64,000 bases of DNA from positions 1 through 64,000 of the forward strand of contig JANYJP010000003.1 in the NCBI GenBank assembly GCA_025358455.1. Reading direction: 5' to 3'. The notes under the pieces are model-generated. The model was given only the letters and a program-made list of their open reading frames with translations, was not told the origin of the DNA and did no database searches. Below, one piece after another: positions 18,055 to 27,984 of the stretch. Made by a program: the position numbers and the translations under genes. Numbering within the stretch: position 1 is the first letter of the stretch; each line of letters begins with the position of its first letter. Source of the DNA: Bacteroidales bacterium (GTDB taxonomy: Bacteria; Bacteroidota; Bacteroidia; Bacteroidales; VadinHA17).

Positions 18055-19533
18055 ATGTTATTATTAGGAATTGATTTGGGAAGTTCTTCAGTTAAAGCTT
18101 CAGTGATAGACGGAGAAAACGGTAAATGCCTGACGACAGCCTTTTATCCAAAGGATGAAATGAAGATTATAGCTAATAAACCCGGATGGGCTGAACAGAA
18201 TACTGAGGTCTGGTGGAATAATCTTAAAGCATCTGTTTCTGAGTGCACCTCAATACTTGGACCAAAGAAACAGGCCATAGGGGCAATAGGAATATCTTAC
18301 CAGATGCACGGTCTGGTTACTGTTGACAAGTTCAATAAAGTACTTCGTCCAGCAATAATCTGGTGCGATAGCAGGGCGGTAGAATATGGTGAAAAAGCGT
18401 TTAATTCATTAGGTAAAGATTTTTGTCTTTCACACCTGTTGAATTCACCTGGCAATTTTACTGCTTCAAAACTTGCATGGGTTAAAGAAAACGAACCTGA
18501 ATTATTCGATAACATCCATAAGATAATGCTCCCCGGCGACTATATAGCTCTAAAGCTAACCGGAGAGCTGACTACTTCATTTACAGGACTTTCTGAAGGC
18601 ATTTTCTGGGATTTTTCCGAAAATCGTGTCTCTGATGAACTTATGGATTATTACGGCTTTAACAAGAGCATCCTGCCTGAGGCTAAGCCTTCATACTCGA
18701 TTCAGGGTACCCTTTTAAAGTCAGTTGCATCAGATCTTGGATTGCCGGCTGGAATACCTGTTTCTTACAGGGCTGGTGATCAGCCAAATAATGCTCTTTC
18801 CCTTAATGTTCTTAATCCCGGGGAAGTAGCTGCTACAGCCGGTACTTCAGGTGTTATTTATGGTGTTACCGACAATAAAAAGTTTGATCTGCTTTCAAGA
18901 GTAAATACATTTCTTCATGTAAACCATACAATTACAAATACACGCCTGGGAGTATTATTATGTATAAATGGAACAGGGATCCTGAATTCATGGCTGCGCA
19001 GGTATACAAATGGTAAATTGTCGTATAATGACATGAATGATCAGGCCGAAAAAATTGCCCCTGGCTCAGAGGGACTAAGTATACTGCCATTTGGTAACGG
19101 GGCAGAAAGGATGTTGGGAAATAAAGATAAGGGAGCACATATTGCCGGTTTGAACTTTAATAGTCATACTAACGCTCATTTGTTCAGGGCAGCTCAGGAG
19201 GGGATAGCTTTCTCATTCCGTTTCGGGCTCGATGTTATGAAAGATACAGGACTTAACCCGCAGGTTATAAGAGCTGGTGAGTCAAATATGTTCCTGAGCA
19301 GAGTTTTCAGAGAAACCTTATCGAATATTACCGGTACCGTGATTCACCTTTATAATACCGATGGATCAATAGGAGCTGCCCGGGGTGCGGGAATCGGCCG
19401 CGGTTATTTTAAATCAGAAAATGAAGCATTCAGAGGACTTGTTGTTCTTGGTGCCACAGAACCGGAAATGAAAGGATCACATGAAATAGAAGAGGCATAT
19501 CTGAAATGGAAAAATTTGCTGATGAACTTATAA
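18055..19533 (+). CDS. xylB: Xylulokinase
   Basis: FGGY-family sugar kinase that phosphorylates D-xylulose to D-xylulose 5-phosphate in the cytoplasm. It starts with the phosphate-1 motif LGIDLGSSSVKAS, has the substrate loop ISYQMHGLV near residue 80 (the QMHG signature of xylulokinases), ATAGTSGVIYGV near 262 for ATP phosphate binding, and the C-terminal GGY-equivalent DGSIGAARGAGIG. The 492-residue length is typical. It lies 63 bases upstream of xylA. No xylose transporter or regulator is beside them. Confidence 0.95.
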   Translation: MLLLGIDLGSSSVKASVIDGENGKCLTTAFYPKDEMKIIANKPGWAEQNTEVWWNNLKASVSECTSILGPKKQAIGAIGISYQMHGLVTVDKFNKVLRPAIIWCDSRAVEYGEKAFNSLGKDFCLSHLLNSPGNFTASKLAWVKENEPELFDNIHKIMLPGDYIALKLTGELTTSFTGLSEGIFWDFSENRVSDELMDYYGFNKSILPEAKPSYSIQGTLLKSVASDLGLPAGIPVSYRAGDQPNNALSLNVLNPGEVAATAGTSGVIYGVTDNKKFDLLSRVNTFLHVNHTITNTRLGVLLCINGTGILNSWLRRYTNGKLSYNDMNDQAEKIAPGSEGLSILPFGNGAERMLGNKDKGAHIAGLNFNSHTNAHLFRAAQEGIAFSFRFGLDVMKDTGLNPQVIRAGESNMFLSRVFRETLSNITGTVIHLYNTDGSIGAARGAGIGRGYFKSENEAFRGLVVLGATEPEMKGSHEIEEAYLKWKNLLMNL

Positions 19534-19596
19534 CTATTGATTTTCGAGCGCCACGATTAGTAAAATTAATGTATAGTCATTTAATAACTTTTCACT

Positions 19597-20919
19597 ATGA
19601 TTTACAAAGGTAAAAAAGAAGCATATCCCGGGATCGGGAAAATTGAATTCGAAGGTAAAAAATCGAAACATCCCCTGGCATTCAAATGGTATAATCCTGA
19701 GGAAATAGTATCGGGGAAAAAGATGAAAGATCATATGCGGTTTGCTATTGCATACTGGCATTCATTTTGCGGCGATGGTTCCGACCCGTTTGGAAATGCC
19801 ACAAGGATTTACCCCTGGAAGGATGCCGGCAATGATGATAAAACGAAACAACGACTCGATGCAGCATTTGAGTTTATTACAAAAATCGGTGCAGGTTATT
19901 ATTGTTTTCATGATACTGATATTGTAGGCGACGGTACTGTTTTTGAAATTGAAAAACGTCTTGAAAAGATAATTCCTGTTATTAAAAAGATGCAGGAACA
20001 GACCGGCGTTAAACTCCTGTGGGGAACAGCAAACCTCTTTTCAAATCCCAGGTATATGAATGGTGCTGCGACTAATCCTGATTTTGCTGTTGTGGCTAAT
20101 GCAGCTGTGCAGCTTAAGAATGCAATTGCAGCTACTGTTGCACTTGGGGGAGAGAATTATGTATTCTGGGGCGGAAGGGAAGGTTATATGAGCCTGCATA
20201 ACACCAACATGAAAAGAGAACTTGAACATATGGGAATAATGCTTTCCATGGCCCGCGATTATGGCAGGAAAATCGGATTTAAAGGGACTTTCCTAGTCGA
20301 ACCTAAACCGATGGAACCTTCAAAACATCAGTATGATTTTGATGTCGCTACCATCATAGGGTTTTTACGTCAGCATGGGCTGGATAAAGATTTTAAACTT
20401 AATATTGAAGTTAACCATGCTACTCTTGCCGGTCATACATTTCAGCATGAGTTGCAGGTAGCTGCAGATGCAGGTCTTCTTGGCAGTATTGATGCCAATA
20501 AAGGCGATTACCAGAATGGCTGGGATACTGATGAGTTCCCAACAAATATATATGAGGTTACGGAAGCAATGATGGTTATCCTTCAGGCAGGCGGATTTAC
20601 TACCGGAGGTATTAATTTTGATGCTAAGGTAAGACGAAACTCAACTGACCCTGAAGATCTTTTTATTGCGCATATAAGCGGTATGGACACTTTCGCCAGG
20701 GCTCTTGTTATCGCTGATAAAATTCTGAAAGACAGTGATTACCTGAAGTTAAGAAAGAAAAGGTACATATCCTTCGATAAAGGTTACGGGAATGATTTTG
20801 AGAAAGGGAAACTTACTATTGAAAAACTGCGGGATCTGGCACATGAGATAGGGGAGCCGGAAACAAGAAGCGGAAAACAGGAGCTGTACGAGCAGCTTAT
20901 AAATATGTATCTGGCTTAG
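19597..20919 (+). CDS. xylA: Xylose isomerase
   Basis: Converts D-xylose to D-xylulose. The protein has the long-type (class II) N-terminus ([12 protein letters not shown]-like, here [17 protein letters not shown]), the catalytic histidine in [11 protein letters not shown] near residue 107, metal-binding [18 protein letters not shown] near 230, the second metal site in [11 protein letters not shown] near 270 and the DANKGD segment near 305. At 440 residues it matches Bacteroides xylose isomerases. It is the second gene of the xylBA pair. Its 3' end is followed by a 140-base spacer with only a weak inverted repeat (CCCACC/GGTGGG, 20990-21016). Confidence 0.97.
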   Translation: MIYKGKKEAYPGIGKIEFEGKKSKHPLAFKWYNPEEIVSGKKMKDHMRFAIAYWHSFCGDGSDPFGNATRIYPWKDAGNDDKTKQRLDAAFEFITKIGAGYYCFHDTDIVGDGTVFEIEKRLEKIIPVIKKMQEQTGVKLLWGTANLFSNPRYMNGAATNPDFAVVANAAVQLKNAIAATVALGGENYVFWGGREGYMSLHNTNMKRELEHMGIMLSMARDYGRKIGFKGTFLVEPKPMEPSKHQYDFDVATIIGFLRQHGLDKDFKLNIEVNHATLAGHTFQHELQVAADAGLLGSIDANKGDYQNGWDTDEFPTNIYEVTEAMMVILQAGGFTTGGINFDAKVRRNSTDPEDLFIAHISGMDTFARALVIADKILKDSDYLKLRKKRYISFDKGYGNDFEKGKLTIEKLRDLAHEIGEPETRSGKQELYEQLINMYLA

Positions 20920-21059
20920 TATCTGCTAACTGAACAAATCACAGTAATGTTAATGGCTTCAACTGTACACCGCTCCACCTGCGATTTTGCCCACCTCCAG
21001 ACTATTACCTGGTGGGGTTCTGCTGAATTGATACCCCGGATTTTTTATCTGCATCCATA

Positions 21060-21449
21060 TTATTTAATTGAAGTGGTAATCTGAAATTTTGGCTGAATCA
21101 TGATGGTTTTTTTAACCTTGCAAAGTTCAGCGACGTTGATTACTGAAGCTATATACTTCTCAGGAAAGTCAACAGGTAACTGAATATCAAGGTTTATCTC
21201 GGTGGGCAACCCTGATTCAGGGTCATTTACCACATTCTGGACAATTATGATACCTTCAGTGGGTATCTTCCGGTTATCGCAGAATGATTTCACATATATT
21301 CCTGCACATGTCCCGATTGATGCAAGAAACAAATCAAAAGGTGAGGGTGCTGAATTTTCTCCTCCACCGTTAACAGGCTGGTCAGTTTTTATTGAGTGTC
21401 CGTGTAAATGAGCAGTAATCACCTTACCGCCATCAAATGTTATTTCCAT
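21060..21449 (-). CDS. OsmC family protein
   Basis: Small peroxiredoxin-like protein of the OsmC/Ohr family. The pattern GENSAPSPFDLFLASIGTC (residues 30-48) with the conserved cysteine C48, and a second conserved cysteine in VAELCKVKK near residue 110, are the thiol pair used to reduce organic peroxides. At 129 residues it is the short YhfA-like form. It is transcribed alone toward xylA. A -7-like TACCTTTG lies about 115 bases upstream but has no matching -33 box. Confidence 0.88.
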   Translation of the reverse strand: MEITFDGGKVITAHLHGHSIKTDQPVNGGGENSAPSPFDLFLASIGTCAGIYVKSFCDNRKIPTEGIIIVQNVVNDPESGLPTEINLDIQLPVDFPEKYIASVINVAELCKVKKTIMIQPKFQITTSIK

Positions 21450-21620
21450 TTCTTGATTATATTTCAGTAAATTTTAATTAATTCAGTATGTGCCTGCGCC
21501 ATATTCAAGTGCAGTCATGTTCTTCTTTAAAGGTATAAGTTTTACCGTTTTCAAAAAATCATACAAAGGTATATGTTTTAAACAAAATAACCGCTTCCGT
21601 TTTATTGGAGGCGGTTATTG

Positions 21621-21693
21621 TCGGCTCGGAGGGGATCGAACCCTCGACCCCATGATTAAGAGTCACGTGCTCTACCAGCTGAGCTACGAACCG
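21621..21693 (-). tRNA. tRNA-Lys (CTT)
   Basis: On the minus strand the sequence folds into a complete cloverleaf: acceptor CGGTTCG/CGAGCCG, D arm with AGCTCAGCTGGTAGAGC, anticodon stem CGTGA/TCATG around loop CTCTTAA (anticodon CTT, at 21658-21660), and T arm GAGGG-TTCGATC-CCCTC. Length 73 with discriminator A; the terminal CCA is not encoded. The 76-residue ORF drawn across it in the track is spurious. Confidence 0.97.
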
Positions 21694-21707
21694 GATTTTT
21701 CGGTGCG

Positions 21708-21715
21708 CAAAAATA
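21708..21715 (-). promoter_or_regulatory. Candidate -7 element of the tRNA-Lys gene
   Basis: Complement reads TATTTTTG, matching TAnnTTTG, 14 bases before the tRNA 5' end. No clear -33 box; it overlaps the space next to the class-V aminotransferase stop. Confidence 0.45.
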
Positions 21716-21720
21716 GTTAA

Positions 21721-23226
21721 TTAATCGATATTAAACCAGTTTGAATATTTAAAGTTTTCATTTTCAATTGAACTGGTATTAATGAATTCATTTGTATGGT
21801 TGTCGTAATGATAATCTTTTTGCCACTCCTGAACATTCTCAATAGTTTGTCTTATAGCGCCGGTTATAAATAAAAGTTCTTCATCTTTCATGGTCGGATG
21901 AAGTGATAATCTTATCCAACCTGGCTTCATAGACAGGTCACCGGAATCAATTTTATCGGTTATCTCTTTTGACTCACTGAAACTGACTTTAAGTAGAAAA
22001 TGGCCATATGTGCCTGCACATGAACAACCACCTCTCACCTGAATCCCAAACCTATCATTCAAAAGCTTGGTAATCAGATTGTGGTGCATCTTCTCTACAT
22101 AAAATGAGAAAACACCAAGCCTCTTTTTAACATTCGAAGCTAGAATATGCAGATCTTTAATTCCCGACAATTCCCTGAACGCAATTTTAATAAGTTCCTC
22201 TTCCCTGAGACGAATCATTTTAGTATCCATCTTCTCTTTCAGGCTCACCGCCAGCGCAGCTTTAATACCCTGAAGGAATCCGGGTGTTCCTCCATCTTCT
22301 TTAGTCTCTATATCTGTAATATACCTGTATCCACCCCATCTGTTGGTCCATTGAACCGTTCCTCCACCCGGCGAATCAGGGGTTTCATTCCTGTAAAGTT
22401 CTTTGCTGAAGATCAATACTCCGGCACTGCCCGGGCCACCGAGAAACTTATGAGGGGAGAAAAATATTGCGTCAAGTTGTTCCATCTTATCGGCAGGATG
22501 CATGTCAATGTCAACGTAAGGAGCAGATGCAGCAAAATCTACAAAACAATATCCTTTGTGTTCATGCATTATACGGGCAAGTTCATTATAAGGGGGAATA
22601 TAACCGGTTACATTGGAACAGGCAGAAAATGAACCAATCAGCAGAGGACGATCTTTATACTTAATAATTGCTTTCCGTAATGAATCAGGATTAACAGTCA
22701 GATCATGATTTGGGTCAAGTACTACGACTTCGGCAAGTGTTTCAAACCAGGAGGTGTGATTTGAATGATGCTCTGTATGGGTAAGAAATACAACAGGACG
22801 GTTTTCGTTTGGTATATCTTTGCATTGGCCATACTCTCCATTTGTGAAGGCACAAAATTTTATAGCCTGCTCGGGAACCTTCAGTCCGATTATCCTCTGA
22901 AGTTTTGCTATAGCCGATGTCATACCAGCCCCTGTAAATATCAGAATATCATTGTCATTAGCATGAACATGGTGCTTTACAATCTTTTGTGCATGGTGAT
23001 AGGCATCAGTCATAGCTTTACCGGTAGCTGATGACTCCGAATGAGTATTTCCAACCATTGGGCCTATATCTTCAGAAAGTATTTTTTCTATAGGCTTATA
23101 TAGTCTGCCACTCGCTATCCAGTCAGCATATATCATTTTCTTTATGCCGTATGGCGTTTCAACTTCAGTATCGATCCCTACTATATTCCTGCGATACTGA
23201 TCAAAATAGTTCTCGAGCTCTGTCAT
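21721..23226 (-). CDS. Class-V aminotransferase-fold PLP enzyme (cysteine desulfurase-like)
   Basis: PLP enzyme of fold type I, class V. The Schiff-base lysine is K260 in SPHKFLGGPGSAGV, GNTHSESSATGKAM near residue 55 is a phosphate-binding region, CFVDFAASAPYVDID near 225 holds the PLP aspartate, and a cysteine motif GGCSCAGTYGH is near residue 400. It resembles cysteine desulfurases but at 501 residues is about 90 longer, and no Suf or Isc genes are near. The substrate is uncertain: desulfurase, epimerase or lyase are possible. It is monocistronic with a very good promoter 60-90 bases upstream. Confidence 0.85.
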   Translation of the reverse strand: MTELENYFDQYRRNIVGIDTEVETPYGIKKMIYADWIASGRLYKPIEKILSEDIGPMVGNTHSESSATGKAMTDAYHHAQKIVKHHVHANDNDILIFTGAGMTSAIAKLQRIIGLKVPEQAIKFCAFTNGEYGQCKDIPNENRPVVFLTHTEHHSNHTSWFETLAEVVVLDPNHDLTVNPDSLRKAIIKYKDRPLLIGSFSACSNVTGYIPPYNELARIMHEHKGYCFVDFAASAPYVDIDMHPADKMEQLDAIFFSPHKFLGGPGSAGVLIFSKELYRNETPDSPGGGTVQWTNRWGGYRYITDIETKEDGGTPGFLQGIKAALAVSLKEKMDTKMIRLREEELIKIAFRELSGIKDLHILASNVKKRLGVFSFYVEKMHHNLITKLLNDRFGIQVRGGCSCAGTYGHFLLKVSFSESKEITDKIDSGDLSMKPGWIRLSLHPTMKDEELLFITGAIRQTIENVQEWQKDYHYDNHTNEFINTSSIENENFKYSNWFNID

Positions 23227-23287
23227 TAATGTTTCATAGTAAAATTAAATTCTTAAAGCAGGTTAATAACCAATTAAAAATTCGCTT

Positions 23288-23318
23288 CAAAATTAGCTTT
23301 AACTATTGATTTGGCAAA
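23288..23318 (-). promoter_or_regulatory. Bacteroidota promoter of the class-V PLP enzyme gene
   Basis: On the minus strand TTTG (complement of 23315-23318), 19 bases, then TAATTTTG (complement of 23288-23295). It predicts a leader of about 55 bases. Confidence 0.7.
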
Positions 23319-23471
23319 ACTGAAATACTAATTGTGACAAGAGATCCCATGCAACCACTATTAGTATCTGAAGGTAATACCCGGAAAAAATTAATAAAGT
23401 TTTTTGAACTCTTTGGGTATAAATCCTCTTTCTTTGTGTTCAAGTTTTAATTCCTTACAAAGCCAACGGAT

Positions 23472-25376
23472 ATGAAGAGAACTCTTATAATATCAATCCT
23501 GATAATTTGTTCAATGTTAATAAAAGGGCAGAAGCTTAATAAAGTCGCAGATTCTTTTATTTCAATAACAGATAAAATGATTTCTTTCTCTCCTTCATCA
23601 ATCAAAATTGGAGGTTACATAGGAGATAAAATGAATTTGGTAATCAGGCAAAGAATTAAATCACAGGATGTTGCACATCTTATAGAACCATTTAAACATA
23701 AGAGTGAAACAAGCCTGTGGCAGAGTGAGTTCTGGGGAAAATGGATACAATCGGCAATTGCTTCATATGATTATGACCACGATCCGGAGATGCTGGTTAT
23801 TATAAAAAATGCTGTAATTGAATTACTGGCTACCCAGATGCCGGACGGTTATATTGGCAATTATTCTGATTCCTCCCAGCTGAAACAGTGGGATATATGG
23901 GGAAGAAAATATACTTTGCTTGGCTTGCTTGCATACTACGACCTTACAGGTGATAATGCAGCTTTAAAAGGGTCATGCAGACTGGCAGACCATTTGCTCA
24001 GCCAGGTTGGACCAGGAAAGGCGGACATTGTAAAGACAGGGAATTATCGTGGAATGCCAAGCAGTTCAATACTTGAACCAATGGTATATCTCTACAGAAA
24101 AACAAACGATAAAAGATATCTCAATTTTGCAAAGTATATAGTTGCCCAATGGGAAACAACTGACGGGCCAAAACTTATAAGCAGTGCCCTTGCAGGGATT
24201 CCTGTAGCTGAGAGATTCCCTCATCCTCAAGTCTGGTGGTCGTATGAGAATGGACAGAAAGCTTACGAAATGATGTCGTGTTATGATGGATTACTTGAGC
24301 TTTACCGGATAACAGGAGAATCAAAATATCTGAAGGCAGTTGAAATGGCAGTAACCAGTGTAATTAAAAATGAAATTAACATAGCAGGGTCAGGAACTGC
24401 TTTTGAGTGCTTTTATAATGGTGCAAAGTATCAGTCAGAGCCCACCTATCATACAATGGAGACATGTGTAACAATGACATGGATGAAGCTCTGTTTTAAT
24501 CTTTTAAGGATAACAGAAAATCCGCTGTATGCTGATCAGATAGAAGTATCGACATATAATGCACTTATGGCTTCATTAAAGTTCGACGGAACACAGATTG
24601 CGAAGTATAGCCCCCTGGTTGGAGTACGGCATGCAGGAGAGGAGCAGTGCGGAATGCATATAAACTGCTGTAATGCCAATGGGCCAAGAGCATTTATGAT
24701 GCTTCCGGGATTTGCCATTATGGGTGGACAAAATGCGATATTCATAAATTTATACGGAAAAAATAATTCAGTAGTACCGGTAAGTGCAACGAACAAGGTA
24801 AGCATTGATCAGATTTCTGATTACCCAGTCACTGATATTATTGAGTTTGTTATTAATCCGGATAAATCCGGGAATTTCACAATTGCTTTTCGTATCCCTT
24901 CCTGGAGTGAAAAAACTGTTTTAACTGTAAATGGATCAGAGGTGTCTGGAGTAACTGCCGGAAAATATATGAAAATAACCCGGGTTTGGAATAAATCAGA
25001 TAAAGTTATTTTGAAACTGGATCTTACAGGAAGACTTATTACACTGAACGGGCAGAATGCTATTCTCAGGGGACCGGTTGTTCTTGCCAGAGATACCAGA
25101 TTTAGTGATGGATTTATTTACGAATCAGCTGTTGTGAAAGAAACTAAGGGATCTGTTGATTTGTTACCATCACAGAATAAACCTGCAAATATCTGGATGT
25201 CATTTACTGCGCCTCTGGTTCTTGGGACAGACCTTGAAGGTGATTTCCGTAATCCAAAACAGGTTAATTTTTGTGATTTTGCATCGGCCGGGAACACATG
25301 GGGTGAGGATTCCCGTTACAGGGTTTGGATACCACAGACGCTCAATGTTATGAAGGCTGATTATAAATCATATTAA
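23472..25376 (+). CDS. GH127-like (DUF1680) beta-L-arabinofuranosidase family protein
   Basis: Exported alpha/alpha-barrel glycosidase of the DUF1680 family. A signal peptide (ISILIICSMLIKGQ) is present. The GH127 active site uses a zinc-bound cysteine held by Glu, Cys, Cys and Cys; here METCVTMTW (E330, C332) and NCCNAN (C399-C400) supply them. The barrel covers about residues 90-420, followed by beta-sandwich domains. It shows only distant resemblance to the second GH127 at 41.3 kb. Not in an operon; convergent with the SDR gene. The activity on beta-L-arabinofuranosides is a family inference. Confidence 0.85.
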   Translation: MKRTLIISILIICSMLIKGQKLNKVADSFISITDKMISFSPSSIKIGGYIGDKMNLVIRQRIKSQDVAHLIEPFKHKSETSLWQSEFWGKWIQSAIASYDYDHDPEMLVIIKNAVIELLATQMPDGYIGNYSDSSQLKQWDIWGRKYTLLGLLAYYDLTGDNAALKGSCRLADHLLSQVGPGKADIVKTGNYRGMPSSSILEPMVYLYRKTNDKRYLNFAKYIVAQWETTDGPKLISSALAGIPVAERFPHPQVWWSYENGQKAYEMMSCYDGLLELYRITGESKYLKAVEMAVTSVIKNEINIAGSGTAFECFYNGAKYQSEPTYHTMETCVTMTWMKLCFNLLRITENPLYADQIEVSTYNALMASLKFDGTQIAKYSPLVGVRHAGEEQCGMHINCCNANGPRAFMMLPGFAIMGGQNAIFINLYGKNNSVVPVSATNKVSIDQISDYPVTDIIEFVINPDKSGNFTIAFRIPSWSEKTVLTVNGSEVSGVTAGKYMKITRVWNKSDKVILKLDLTGRLITLNGQNAILRGPVVLARDTRFSDGFIYESAVVKETKGSVDLLPSQNKPANIWMSFTAPLVLGTDLEGDFRNPKQVNFCDFASAGNTWGEDSRYRVWIPQTLNVMKADYKSY

Positions 25377-25390
25377 AGGCGTTAAGGAAG

Positions 25391-25410
25391 GACGAAGAGA
25401 CGAAGAGACA
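25391..25410. repeat. Short tandem repeat GACGAAGA x2
   Basis: GACGAAGAGACGAAGAGAC is two and a half copies of an 8-base unit in the convergent spacer after GH127. It resembles the dispersed low-complexity tract type noted at 14651. Confidence 0.45.
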
Positions 25411-25420
25411 AAAATTTGGA

Positions 25421-25450
25421 TAATAAGCTAAATCGTGTTTTTAGCTATTA
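25421..25450. terminator. Bidirectional hairpin between GH127 and SDR genes
   Basis: GCTAAA (25427-25432) pairs with TTTAGC (25440-25445), extended by four to five A-T pairs with one bulged A. It lies between two convergent genes; A- and T-rich flanks suit termination in both directions. Confidence 0.45.
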
Positions 25451-25487
25451 CCGATCTTTTAGTCCCTATAACTAATGGGTTCTGTGG

Positions 25488-26303
25488 TTAATGGGATTTG
25501 ATTTTGTAATGGTCCTCAAGGATCATTCTGAATAACTTACCAGGTAAAACATACTTAAGGACTACAGCAATCTTCTGTTCAAAAGAGGCGATAATATATC
25601 TTTGACGAGGATTTTTGGATTCCGCGATCTTTACTAATTTTTTTGCCAGAACAACGGGTTCCCATCCATTGGTTTCATCCTTCTCAATTATTGCGAGAGA
25701 CCTTTCATACTGTTCGTGGTAAGGATCATTTACTCCGGTGGGAGCAAGAAAATTTCTCCTGTTGGCAGAATTACTTGTGTGGAAATCTCCGGGATTGATA
25801 AGTACAATTCTGATATTGAACTGTTTTACTTCCATCCTTAGTGCTTCACTGAAACCCTCAATTGCAAATTTCCCGGCTGAGTAGAATCCCTGGAAAGGCA
25901 AACCCATTAATCCTCCGATGGAACTGAAATTAATAATCGTTCCTCCACCCTGTTTTCTCATAACAGGTAATACCTCCCTGGTAAGATTTACCATTCCAAT
26001 GAAGTTAGTATCCATCTGGAGTTTAATGTTCTCTTCAGGAGAAGTTTCAATTGGTCCTCCGGTGTGCATGCCGGCATTGTTTATCAAGACATCTATTCTG
26101 CCCTCTTTTCCCAAGACAGTTGAAACAGCCCGTTTGATTGAATCAAAATCCATAAGATCCATTTTCAGATAGTTAATCTGATTTTCCGATCCGGTTTCTT
26201 TTCTGACAGTGCCGTAAACTATATGGCCATTTTCGGCAAGCAGACTTGCGGTTTGTTTTCCAAATCCAGATGAGATTCCAGTAATAAGAATGACTTTTTT
26301 CAT
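25488..26303 (-). CDS. Short-chain dehydrogenase/reductase, candidate 3-ketosphinganine reductase
   Basis: Classical SDR: cofactor motif TGISSGFGKQT (residues 7-17), structural NNAG near 75, catalytic serine in INFSSIGG, and the YSAGK dyad (Y141, K145). The C-terminal tail with hydrophobic segment YVLPGKLFRMI is like membrane-associated SDRs that act on lipids. It lies 57 bases downstream of serine palmitoyltransferase on the same strand, so reduction of 3-ketosphinganine to sphinganine is the likely job. That role is an inference from position; other retinol- or steroid-like SDR activities are possible. Confidence 0.82.
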   Translation of the reverse strand: MKKVILITGISSGFGKQTASLLAENGHIVYGTVRKETGSENQINYLKMDLMDFDSIKRAVSTVLGKEGRIDVLINNAGMHTGGPIETSPEENIKLQMDTNFIGMVNLTREVLPVMRKQGGGTIINFSSIGGLMGLPFQGFYSAGKFAIEGFSEALRMEVKQFNIRIVLINPGDFHTSNSANRRNFLAPTGVNDPYHEQYERSLAIIEKDETNGWEPVVLAKKLVKIAESKNPRQRYIIASFEQKIAVVLKYVLPGKLFRMILEDHYKIKSH

Positions 26304-26360
26304 ATTTTTTTACCCCTCATTTCTCCATGCCTTTAAACGGCTTGGGGCCGTTTTGTATAA

Positions 26361-27566
<1,206 letters not shown>

Positions 27567-27579
27567 TTAGAATAGAGCT

Positions 27580-27609
27580 CAAATTTAGGAAAAAAAGTAT
27601 AATATGAAA
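27580..27609 (-). promoter_or_regulatory. Candidate promoter of the spt-SDR operon
   Basis: Complement of 27580-27587 reads TAAATTTG; complement of 27606-27609 reads TTTC, a one-mismatch -33 box, 18 bases away. Leader about 25 bases. Confidence 0.5.
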
Positions 27610-27821
27610 GTATAGATGGTCTTTTACTTAGATTATTGATCTGAAATTACTCGAAATGACCTCTTTTATTTATGTTTGGATAACTATTTTTTATTATATC
27701 TAAGATGGCCTAAATACCTGATGTGCTAAATATTGGAAGCTACTAACCTGAAGCACTCCCGGCACATGGAGTTCTGAAGTTACTCTTTGCTGATTTTTAG
27801 TTAAAATTTGCGTTCATATTA

Positions 27822-27853
27822 TTTGGAAACTAATAATATGAGGTTTACTTTTG
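27822..27853 (+). promoter_or_regulatory. Bacteroidota promoter of the metal-transport operon
   Basis: TTTG (27822-27825), a 20-base spacer and TACTTTTG (27846-27853) match the consensus exactly. Transcription would start near 27860 and give a leader of about 125 bases. Confidence 0.75.
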
Positions 27854-27879
27854 TGCGCGTAAACAAATTTGAGAATTTA

Positions 27880-27912
27880 ATGGACGACGACCCGGCGAAT
27901 ATATTAATTTAA
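27880..27912 (+). CDS. Candidate leader peptide MDDDPANILI
   Basis: A ten-codon ORF about 20 bases after the predicted transcription start and 72 bases before the PRC/MgtE_N/CBS gene. Three aspartates followed by proline directly after the start resemble acidic/proline-rich openings that stall or destabilise ribosomes at low magnesium, such as the EPDP stretch in enterobacterial MgtL. No Shine-Dalgarno sequence precedes it, as is usual in this phylum. Coding is unproven: short ORFs arise by chance. Confidence 0.4.
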   Translation: MDDDPANILI

Positions 27913-27951
27913 CCTCTGGTATAGAAGGGTCCCCGGTCGAACTGGCCACTT

Positions 27952-27979
27952 CCTCCTGTATCAGAAACAGATAAGGAGG
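27952..27979 (+). promoter_or_regulatory. Hairpin masking the Shine-Dalgarno sequence
   Basis: CCTCCT pairs with AGGAGG, then one bulged G, then TATC with GATA, around a 7-base loop (AGAAACA). The right arm contains the whole AAGGAGG ribosome-binding site of the gene starting at 27985, so folding should block translation. Upstream, CGACC (27888-27892) and GGTCG (27935-27939) could form a second stem that overlaps the leader ORF. No known riboswitch class was recognised. Confidence 0.65.
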
Positions 27980-27984
27980 TGACA

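Noticed and set aside
20990-21016. Possible terminator CCCACC/GGTGGG after xylA
   Set aside because: Only six pairs with a 15-base loop and no T-run.
21490-21720. 76-residue plus-strand ORF
   Set aside because: It runs antisense across the complete tRNA-Lys gene and has no protein-like features.
27913-27978. Frame reading LTSGIEGSPVELATSSC in the metal-operon leader
   Set aside because: It looks protein-like but has no start codon, and the stretch is better explained by the RNA hairpin.
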